NCBI RefSeq assembly: GCF_004366075.1
Contig: NZ_SODU01000002.1
Span: 1,240,758-1,304,757 of the forward strand
DNA length: 64,000 bases
Direction: 5' to 3'
Source of the DNA: Kribbella pratensis
Lineage (GTDB): Bacteria > Actinomycetota > Actinomycetes > Propionibacteriales > Kribbellaceae
Made by a program: the position numbers and the translations under genes. Positions 38,602 through 45,291 of this stretch are shown here, piece by piece. Every line of letters begins with the position of its first letter. Position 1 is the stretch's first letter. The notes under the pieces are model-generated. The model was not told where the DNA came from, made no database searches, and was given only the letters and a program-made list of their open reading frames with translations.

Positions 38602-39785
38602 ACCGCCCGGGCCCGGTCGCCGGGTTGGCCGTCGCGTGGACGCTGGCGTCGACCGCGGACAACTTCGTGATGTTCGTCCTGCTGTGGATCGCGGGACCCC
38701 AGGGCTGGTCCGGAGCAGAGACGGCCCTGCTGGTCGTCGCCGCGAGGGTGCCGACGGTTGCCGGCGGCCTGATCGGCGGCCGGGCGGTGGATCGGTTCGG
38801 GCCGGTGCCGATGCTGATCGTCGACGCGCTCGCTCGAGCGGGGCTGATGGGTGCCTTGGCCGTTGCCGGATGGGGTCAGCACCCGTCGATCTGGGTGGTG
38901 CTCGGTCTTTGCGCCGCCGCCGGTACGACGCCTCCGCTGGCCTACTCGGCTTCGCGGACGCTGGTGCCGCGGTTGGTCGACGACGAGTTCCTGCCGCGGG
39001 CCAACGCCTGGCTCGGCATCGGCGATCAGCTGCCGATGGTTCTCGGTGCCTTGCTGGCGGGCCCGGCGCTCGGTCTGCTCGGTCCGGGCCGGGCGTTCCT
39101 GGTGCCGTTCGTGATGATGCTCGTCGTGGCCGCCATCGCCGTACGCCTGCCACGCCGCCGTACGGCCGGTCCGCGGCGGGTCTCCTCGTCGCGCACCGGT
39201 TGGGCCTCCGGGCCGGTGGTCGGCCTGATCGCGCTGTCGGCCGTGTACTACTTCACGTACGGGCCGTTCGAGAGCGTGCTGCCGCATTTCACTCGGCAAC
39301 AGCTGGGCAGCGACGTGGCGGGTTACACCGTCCTGTGGGTGGTGTTCGGGGTCGCTGCGTTGTCGACGGTGCCACTGGCGTCGTGGCTCGGGCAGCGACG
39401 GCCGGGGTTGGTGAATGCGGTCGGCGCGCTGGTGTGGGGACTCGTCACGCTGCCGGTCGTCGCGGTTCAGAGTCTCCCGCCGGCGGTGGCGATCTTCGCG
39501 ATGTCGGGAGCGGTGTGGGGCCCGTACTCCGCGATCGAGACGACCGCGCTGCAACGGTGGGCCGATCCCGCGGGACACGGGTCGATGTTCGGGACGCAGC
39601 GCGCCCTCCTCGCGATCGCTTCACCGCTCGGCGCGGCGGCAGGGGCGCTGGCGGTCGATCACGCGAGTCCGGCGAGCATTCTCGCCGTCTCGGCGCTGAG
39701 CTGCAGTGTGGCCGGCGCAGTGGCCGCGTGGCCACTGCGCCGGGATCGGTCCGTCACCTGGACGTCGCTCCAAGCAGGCAAGTAG
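38598..39785 (+). CDS. Major facilitator superfamily transporter
   Basis: The 395-aa protein has about twelve hydrophobic segments. The MFS motif A-like loop GGRAVDRFGPVPMLIVDALAR lies between TM2 and TM3. A central basic loop (PRRRTAGPRRVSSSR) joins the two six-helix halves. A drug or metabolite efflux role is likely given translational coupling to the MarR gene; the substrate is unknown. The ATG at 38598 was preferred over an upstream GTG because it gives the ATGA overlap. It ends directly against the convergent aldo/keto reductase. Confidence 0.88.
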   Translation: MNRPGPVAGLAVAWTLASTADNFVMFVLLWIAGPQGWSGAETALLVVAARVPTVAGGLIGGRAVDRFGPVPMLIVDALARAGLMGALAVAGWGQHPSIWVVLGLCAAAGTTPPLAYSASRTLVPRLVDDEFLPRANAWLGIGDQLPMVLGALLAGPALGLLGPGRAFLVPFVMMLVVAAIAVRLPRRRTAGPRRVSSSRTGWASGPVVGLIALSAVYYFTYGPFESVLPHFTRQQLGSDVAGYTVLWVVFGVAALSTVPLASWLGQRRPGLVNAVGALVWGLVTLPVVAVQSLPPAVAIFAMSGAVWGPYSAIETTALQRWADPAGHGSMFGTQRALLAIASPLGAAAGALAVDHASPASILAVSALSCSVAGAVAAWPLRRDRSVTWTSLQAGK

Positions 39786-40823
39786 TCAGCGGTCGGACAG
39801 GGGGCGGCGGCGCTGAGTGACGTCGACGAGGGACTGCGGTTGCCAGGCGGCGTCCGCGCGGTACACGTCGGTGCCGGGCGGGACGATCTCGTCGATCCGG
39901 TCGAGGGTCTTGTCGTCGAGCGTCAGGTCCGCGGCGGTGATCAGGCCCTCGAGTTGCTCCATCGTGCGCGGACCGGAGATCACCGACGTGACCGCCGGAT
40001 GCGTGGTGACGAAGGCCATCGCCAGCTGAGGCAACGTCGTACCGATGCCGTCGGCAACTTCCACCAGTTGCTCGACGGCGTCGTACTTCGCCGCGTTCGC
40101 GGGCAGCGCCGGGTCGAAGCGGTCGGGAGCGAGCGCGGCCCGGGCGGACAGGTCGAGCGGCTGGTTCTTGCGGACCTTCCCGGACAGGAATCCGAAGGCG
40201 AGCGGGCTGTACGTCAGCACGCCCATCCCCAGCCGCCGGCAGGTCGGCAGCACGGAGCGTTCGATGCCGCGGGCCATCATCGAGTACGGCGGCTGGTTCG
40301 TCCGGAACCGCCCGTACCCGCGCCGGTCGGCGACGTGGTACGCCTCGACGATGTCCTCCGCCGGGAACGCCGAGCAGCCGAACGCGCGGATCTTGCCCGC
40401 ACTGACCAGGTCACTCAGCACCCACAGCGTCTCCTCGATGTCGGTGGTGTGGTCCGGCCGATGGATCTGATAGAGGTCGATCCAGTCCGTGCCGAGTCGG
40501 CGCAGGCTGTCCTCGACCGCGCGGGTGATCCAGCGCCGGGAGTTCCCGCTCCGGTTCCGGCCCTCGGTGAACGGGAAGTGCACCTTGGTCGCGAGGACGA
40601 CGTCGTCGCGGCGGTCCTTCAGCGCCTTGCCGACGATCGTCTCGGACTCGCCCGCGGAGTACATGTCCGCGGTGTCGACGAAGTTGATCCCCTGGTCCAG
40701 GGCGGCGTGGATGATCCGGACGCACTCGTCGTGATCCGGATTCCCGACCGCCCCGAACATCATCGCCCCGAGACAGTGCGTACTGACCTCGATCCCGGTC
40801 CCACCCAGCATCCGATAACGCAT
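39786..40823 (-). CDS. Aldo/keto reductase
   Basis: The 345-aa NADPH-dependent oxidoreductase has a TIM-barrel with the family tetrad visible: Asp and Tyr in VDTADMYSAGESE, Lys in LATKVHFPF and His in YQIHRPD. The cofactor-binding end has SVISGPRTMEQLE. The first strand-turn reads MRYRMLGGTGIEVSTHCLGAM. The substrate is unknown. Its promoter region carries a 16-bp perfect palindrome. Confidence 0.93.
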   Translation of the reverse strand: MRYRMLGGTGIEVSTHCLGAMMFGAVGNPDHDECVRIIHAALDQGINFVDTADMYSAGESETIVGKALKDRRDDVVLATKVHFPFTEGRNRSGNSRRWITRAVEDSLRRLGTDWIDLYQIHRPDHTTDIEETLWVLSDLVSAGKIRAFGCSAFPAEDIVEAYHVADRRGYGRFRTNQPPYSMMARGIERSVLPTCRRLGMGVLTYSPLAFGFLSGKVRKNQPLDLSARAALAPDRFDPALPANAAKYDAVEQLVEVADGIGTTLPQLAMAFVTTHPAVTSVISGPRTMEQLEGLITAADLTLDDKTLDRIDEIVPPGTDVYRADAAWQPQSLVDVTQRRRPLSDR

Positions 40824-40862
40824 GAACAGCTCCTCTGTAGTCGCTGCCCTGCACGCTAGAAG

Positions 40863-40878
40863 CTAGAGCGCTCTCTAG
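40863..40878. promoter_or_regulatory. TetR-like palindromic operator upstream of the aldo/keto reductase
   Basis: CTAGAG-CGCT-CTCTAG has perfect six-base arms. It lies 40 bases upstream of the reductase start codon, where it could overlap the promoter. No TetR gene is in the neighbourhood, so the repressor would act from elsewhere. Confidence 0.55.
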
Positions 40879-40892
40879 GTCAACCCCGCACT

Positions 40893-40945
40893 TTGAGCCC
40901 CCACCAATCAAATCGGGGCCCCGAAAACGGTTGGTGAGGGCTCAA
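40893..40945. repeat. Long composite inverted repeat before the aminotransferase gene
   Basis: Arms of 15 bases (TTGAGCCCCCACCAA at 40893-40907 and TTGGTGAGGGCTCAA at 40931-40945) pair at 14 positions. They enclose a smaller perfect palindrome, CGGGGCCCCG (40914-40923). It ends 23 bases before the GTG of the aminotransferase gene. It could be an attenuator, an operator or a cruciform. Confidence 0.7.
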
Positions 40946-40968
40946 GGTGGAGTCCGTAGGGTGGGGGA

Positions 40969-42009
40969 GTGGACATTGCGGAGCTTTGGGATGCGGAGCC
41001 GGGGTGGTTGAACACTGCGTCGTACGGGCTGCCGCCGCGGCCGGCGTGGGAGGCGTTGCAGGCTGCGCTTGCTGATTGGCGGGTCGGCGCGACCAGTTGG
41101 GAGCCGTGGGACGCGTCGACGACGCGGACCCGGGAATCGTTCGCGCGGCTGGTCGGGGCGGCGGCGGAAAACGTGTTCGTCGGCAGCACGGTGTCCGCGG
41201 CGCTGGCGCCCGTCGCGGCCGCGTTGCCGGACGGTGCGAAGGTGCTGACCGACGACGTCGAGTTCACGTCGAACGTGTTCCCGTGGCAGGTGCACGCGGA
41301 CCGGGGCGTCGAGGTGATCGCCGTACCGGGCGACGAGGTGGTCGCCGCGATCACGCCGGGAATCGATCTGGTCGCGGTGAGTGCGGTGCAGTCGTCGACC
41401 GGTGCCGTCCTGGACCTTCCCGCGGTAGTTGCCGCCAGCAAGCAGATCGATGCGCTCGTGGTGATCGACGCGACCCAGGCGGTCGGCTGGCATCCGATCA
41501 CGGTCGACGGTGTCGACGCGCTGATCGCGCACAGCTACAAGTGGTTGATGTCACCGCGCGGCGCGACGCTCGGGTACCTCTCGCCGCGGTTGCAGGAGCG
41601 CTGCCGGCCGTCGGCAGCGGGCTGGTACGCCGCACGCGACATCCACGGGTCGTACTACGGGCCGGTGATGGAGCTCGATCCGGCCGCGCGGAGGTTCGAC
41701 CAGTCGCCGGCCTGGTTCAGCTTCGTCGGCGCGGCGCCGGCGCTCGAGCTGATCGAGGAGATCGGCATCGAGACGATCAACCGGCACAACCTCGCGCTCG
41801 CGAACGAGTTCCGTGCCGGGCTCGGGCTCGCGCCGTCGAACAGTGCGATCGTCAGCACGAGCCTGCCCGGGGCGCAGGAGGCGTTCGCGTCGGCCGGGAT
41901 CCGGGCCGCCGTACGGGACGGGAAGCTGCGTGCGTCGTTCCACATCTACTCGACGCAGGACGACGTACAGCGGGCTCTGTCCGCGCTGAAGCCTTTGATC
42001 CGGGGTTAA
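40969..42009 (+). CDS. Class V aminotransferase family PLP enzyme
   Basis: The 346-aa PLP-dependent fold type I enzyme has its Schiff-base lysine in IAHSYKWLMSPRG. The cofactor Asp is in VVIDATQAVGW, and LNTASYGLPPRPAWEAL at the start resembles cysteine desulfurase/isopenicillin N epimerase-like members. The cysteine-desulfurase active-site Cys loop is not evident. The reaction is unknown. The GTG start follows GGGGGA and the composite inverted repeat. Confidence 0.9.
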   Translation: MDIAELWDAEPGWLNTASYGLPPRPAWEALQAALADWRVGATSWEPWDASTTRTRESFARLVGAAAENVFVGSTVSAALAPVAAALPDGAKVLTDDVEFTSNVFPWQVHADRGVEVIAVPGDEVVAAITPGIDLVAVSAVQSSTGAVLDLPAVVAASKQIDALVVIDATQAVGWHPITVDGVDALIAHSYKWLMSPRGATLGYLSPRLQERCRPSAAGWYAARDIHGSYYGPVMELDPAARRFDQSPAWFSFVGAAPALELIEEIGIETINRHNLALANEFRAGLGLAPSNSAIVSTSLPGAQEAFASAGIRAAVRDGKLRASFHIYSTQDDVQRALSALKPLIRG

Positions 42010-42018
42010 GGTGCCGAC

Positions 42019-42444
42019 ATGGGTGGACTGAGCATCGGGCAGGTCGCGGAGCGGACCGGGTTGAGCGTGCACGCGCTGCGGTTCTACGAGCGTGAGGGCC
42101 TGCTGGCAGACCCGGTACGGCGGGAGTCGAACGGCCGGCGCGTCTACACCGAGGAGGACGTCGACTGGCTGAACATGTGCATCAAGTTCCGCTCGTCCGG
42201 CATGCCGCTCGACACCATCCGCAAGTACACGGACCTGGTCCGGCAGGGGGCCGGCAACGAGGCGGACCGGCTGGCCCTGCTCAAGAGCCATCAGGACCAC
42301 GTGCGCGCGCAGATCGAGGAACTCAACGAGTGCCTCAACGTGATCACCTGGAAGGTCGACATCTACCAGGAACATGTGAACGCCGGCACCGCCGACTGCC
42401 TGTGGGTCACGCCGTCCACACAGACAGCCAGCGAGGCGTCCTGA
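42019..42444 (+). CDS. MerR family transcriptional regulator
   Basis: The 141-aa protein has a MerR helix-turn-helix (LSIGQVAERTGLSVHALRFYEREGLL, 26 residues shown by its ends LSIG and EGLL), then NGRRVYTEEDVDWL and a long dimerisation helix (HQDHVRAQIEELNECLNV). It resembles the stress-type subgroup acting on alcohol/aldehyde or reductase genes. It lies 9 bases after the aminotransferase stop and is probably co-transcribed with it. The stop abuts the end of the convergent SRPBCC gene. Confidence 0.9.
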   Translation: MGGLSIGQVAERTGLSVHALRFYEREGLLADPVRRESNGRRVYTEEDVDWLNMCIKFRSSGMPLDTIRKYTDLVRQGAGNEADRLALLKSHQDHVRAQIEELNECLNVITWKVDIYQEHVNAGTADCLWVTPSTQTASEAS

Positions 42445-42924
42445 TCACCTGATTGCCGACTCCATGGCTGCGAGCGTGGACCGCATGTTCGCCGCCAGCT
42501 GGTCGAGCCGGCCCTGGATGGACTCGGCTGCGCGGTCCGGATCCTGTACGACGCCCAGACGCATCCCGCTGACGCCTGGGCCGTGCGTGAAGGTCTGCCG
42601 CACCAGCGTCGCGGCGCCGCGGTCCTCCAGTTCGTACTCCCAGTGTGCGAACGGGACCGATTCGTCGCCGTACACGTCCCAGCCGAAGCGCTTCTGCTCC
42701 TCGGAGACGGTGACCGTGCAGGTCACGTACGTCTCGAACCCGTCCGGGAATCGGTTCCGCGCCTCGAAGCGGACATCTTTCTCGAGCCACGCGCCATAGA
42801 TGCACTCCGGGCTCCACTCGCCGTACCGCTCGATCGCGGTGATGCCGGACCAGACCTCGTGGACCGGCAGCTTGATCAGTACCTCGACGCCGGTGGTCGC
42901 ACCGGTCACTCCGTAGTCGTTCAT
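42445..42924 (-). CDS. SRPBCC family (START-like) protein at the end of the formate dehydrogenase operon
   Basis: The 159-aa protein has the polyketide-cyclase/START-like fold: strand EVLIKLPVHEVWSGITAIERYGEWSP split over the first helix pair, then RFEARNRFPDGFETYV, WEYELEDRGAATLVRQTF and a long C-terminal helix. It is a ligand-binding or lipid-cavity protein with no obvious catalytic residues. Its ATG overlaps the fdhD stop by four bases, so it is translated with the formate dehydrogenase genes although its role there is unknown. Confidence 0.85.
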   Translation of the reverse strand: MNDYGVTGATTGVEVLIKLPVHEVWSGITAIERYGEWSPECIYGAWLEKDVRFEARNRFPDGFETYVTCTVTVSEEQKRFGWDVYGDESVPFAHWEYELEDRGAATLVRQTFTHGPGVSGMRLGVVQDPDRAAESIQGRLDQLAANMRSTLAAMESAIR

Positions 42925-43778
42925 GCCCGGTACGTCGTACGCACCTCAGCCGACTCGACATTTACGCGTTCCGGGTGGCTGTACAGGTTCAGGTTGCCGT
43001 TGCGGATGAAGCCGGCGAGGGTCAGGCCGGATTCGGCGGCGAGGTCGATGGCGAGTGAACTGGGGGCGGAGACCGCGCCGAGGATCGGGATGCCGGCCAT
43101 CACCGCCTTCTGGGCGAGCTCGAACGAGGTCCGGCCGGACACGATCAGGATCAGTCCGCGGGCGGGAATCCGCCCGTTGAGCAAGGCCCAGCCGACGACC
43201 TTGTCGACCGCGTTGTGGCGGCCCACGTCCTCGCGGACGACGAGCAGTTCGCCGGTCGGGGTGAACAGACCGGCCGCATGCAGGCCGCCGGTGCGGTCGA
43301 AGACCTGCTGCCGGGCGCGGAGTGCGTCGGGGAGCGTCGCGAGTACGTCGTACCTGATGGTGACGTCGTCGGCGGCCGGGGAGTGACGGGTCTTGGTACG
43401 GACCGCGTCCAGGGACGCCTTGCCGCAGACGCCGCAGGACGAGGTGGTGTAGAAGTTGCGCTCGACGCCGGTGACGGGCGCGGGTACGCCGGGCGCGAGG
43501 CCGAGGTCGAGGACGTTGTAGGTGTTGCGGCCCTCGTCGTCGCGGGAGTCGCAGTACCGCGCGTCACGGATGTCGTCGGCGTTTCCGATCACGCCCTCGG
43601 TGTGCAGGAAACCGTGTGCGAGTTCGACGTCGTGGCCCGGCGTACGCATTGTCACGGCCAGCGGCTTCCCGTCGACCCGCAACTCGAGCGGCTCCTCGAC
43701 CGCGATCGAGTCGGGCCGGGATCGGCTGCCGGCCGGGGTGACGCGCACCACCGGCCGCCGCGCGATCAACCGCCCCAT
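42921..43778 (-). CDS. fdhD: Formate dehydrogenase accessory sulfurtransferase FdhD
   Basis: The 285-aa protein transfers sulfur to the molybdenum cofactor of formate dehydrogenase, giving the sulfido ligand needed for activity. The mobile-loop cysteines are in SSCGVCGKASLDA (C-G-V-C). Other family segments are EEPLELRVDG, GHDVELAHGFLHTEG, VREDVGRHNAVDKVVG and SGRTSFELAQKAVMAG. The ATG at 43778 lies inside the 3' end of moeA (13-base overlap). It serves the fds genes immediately upstream. Confidence 0.95.
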   Translation of the reverse strand: MGRLIARRPVVRVTPAGSRSRPDSIAVEEPLELRVDGKPLAVTMRTPGHDVELAHGFLHTEGVIGNADDIRDARYCDSRDDEGRNTYNVLDLGLAPGVPAPVTGVERNFYTTSSCGVCGKASLDAVRTKTRHSPAADDVTIRYDVLATLPDALRARQQVFDRTGGLHAAGLFTPTGELLVVREDVGRHNAVDKVVGWALLNGRIPARGLILIVSGRTSFELAQKAVMAGIPILGAVSAPSSLAIDLAAESGLTLAGFIRNGNLNLYSHPERVNVESAEVRTTYRA

Positions 43779-45073
43779 GGCCGGGACCCGGGGTCGAGGG
43801 GGAGGAGACGGGCGGCGATGGCTTCGGCGGGGCCGGGAGCTACTACGGCCAGGGCGTCGGCGGTGGCAGGGCCGCGGAGCATGGCGGCGCCGCCGTGGCC
43901 GACGGGTACGGCGCCTTGCGCGGTGAGGCGAACCGGGACCAGTCGAGTGCTGGTGGGATGGCAGGGGATCCCGCCGGGGACCGCGATGTTGGTGAGCTCG
44001 GGGAGCGGGAGACCACGCATCCGGGTGATGGCTGCGACGCCGAGCGTCAGGAACGCGACGAGGGCGGCGAACGGGTTGCCGGGGAGGCCGACTACGAGGC
44101 GTCCGTCCGGTAGCTGTGCGAGCGCTTGTGGATGCCCGGGGCGGCAGGCCACTCCGTCGACGATCAGGTCGGCACCCAGCGCCTTGAGGGCCGGCCGGAG
44201 GTGATCGGCCGGCCCAGAGGCGGAAGAGCCGGAGACGAGGACCAGATCGGCTTCGGTTTCCCGCAGCGCGCTCAGCAACTGATCAAGCGAGTCCGGCAGA
44301 TGCCGCACCGACGCGACCGGTTTGGCGCCGGAGCGTGTGATGAGGCCGGGGAGCATGGGGCCGATGGCGTCGCGGACCCGGCCAGGGGTCGAGTGCCCTT
44401 GGCGGACCAGTTCGTCGCCGGTGATCAGGGCGGCGACCGTGGGTGGGGAGATGACCGTGAGACGGTTCAGGCCGACGGTTGCCGCGAGGCCGAGAACGGC
44501 TGGGTCGATGACAACTCCGGCCCGCAGCAGCTGGTCGCCGGGGCGGCATTCCTCGCCCGCGCGCCGGATGTGCCGCCCGTCCTCGGACGGTCCGTCCAGC
44601 CGGTCACCCGTCACAACAGCGTCTTCCGACCGCACTACGGACGTCGCCCCGGCCGGGACCGCCGCACCGGTGACGATCCCGGTCGCCTGACCGTCCGCCA
44701 GCTCACCCGGATCCGCGGTCCCGGCCTTCACCTGCCCGACCACGCACCACGGCCCGGAGCCACGTACGACGTACCCGTCCATCGCCGCCCGATCCACCGG
44801 CGGCACCGCAACCGGCGACACCAGCGGCGTGGCCAGTACGCACCCGTCAGCCTCGTCCAATGCGCGCCGTACGACGGCTCCCGGCCGCGCCACAGCATGA
44901 GCCAAGGCCCGAGCCACGTCCCACGGCACCACGTCCCGCCGTGGCCGACGTTCAGCAGTTGTACGCCCAGGCCCGTCCTCCACAGGCCCACCCTCTCCGA
45001 CCCGCCCCCGCTTGTCGAACCGATCCCGCACGCCGGACGGTATCCCCGCCTTGGTCGCGCCGGACTGGGTCAT
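43766..45073 (-). CDS. moeA: Molybdopterin molybdenumtransferase MoeA
   Basis: The 435-aa enzyme inserts molybdate into adenylylated molybdopterin. Motifs include PVDRAAMDGYVV (domain III), VTGAAVPAGATSVVRSED and IRRAGEECRPGDQLL (domain II). The MPT-binding segment has ALITGDELV, LVSGSSASGPADHL and GLPGNPFAALVAFLT. A ~45-residue Arg/Gly-rich extension precedes the usual start. The ATG at 45073 overlaps the fdsD stop by four bases. The regular location within the fds operon implies dedicated cofactor supply. Confidence 0.94.
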   Translation of the reverse strand: MTQSGATKAGIPSGVRDRFDKRGRVGEGGPVEDGPGRTTAERRPRRDVVPWDVARALAHAVARPGAVVRRALDEADGCVLATPLVSPVAVPPVDRAAMDGYVVRGSGPWCVVGQVKAGTADPGELADGQATGIVTGAAVPAGATSVVRSEDAVVTGDRLDGPSEDGRHIRRAGEECRPGDQLLRAGVVIDPAVLGLAATVGLNRLTVISPPTVAALITGDELVRQGHSTPGRVRDAIGPMLPGLITRSGAKPVASVRHLPDSLDQLLSALRETEADLVLVSGSSASGPADHLRPALKALGADLIVDGVACRPGHPQALAQLPDGRLVVGLPGNPFAALVAFLTLGVAAITRMRGLPLPELTNIAVPGGIPCHPTSTRLVPVRLTAQGAVPVGHGGAAMLRGPATADALAVVAPGPAEAIAARLLPLDPGSRPWGG

Positions 45074-45291
45074 GCGGGGGCCTGGAGCTGCTGGGCGGCG
45101 AGCGCCGCGGCCGGGTCGAGGTCGGTGGCTCCGGAGGCGACGTGCGCGATCAGCGCCTGCTTCATCCGGGGGTCCCACACGGCGTTCATGTGGTTCGCGA
45201 TCGCGGTGGCGGCGTCCGCGGGCGGACGGTGCGCGAACTGGGCCGCGATCTCGTTCGCCAGCCGCACGTACGGCGGTACGCCGCCGCTCAT
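45070..45291 (-). CDS. fdsD: Formate dehydrogenase delta subunit FdsD
   Basis: The 73-aa protein matches small delta subunits of NAD-dependent formate dehydrogenases (VRLANEIAAQFAHRPP, ANHMNAVWDPRMKQALIAH), which are needed for assembly or maturation of the alpha subunit. The start overlaps fdsA by four bases and the stop overlaps moeA by four bases. It is easily missed because longer frames cover it. Confidence 0.93.
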   Translation of the reverse strand: MSGGVPPYVRLANEIAAQFAHRPPADAATAIANHMNAVWDPRMKQALIAHVASGATDLDPAAALAAQQLQAPA

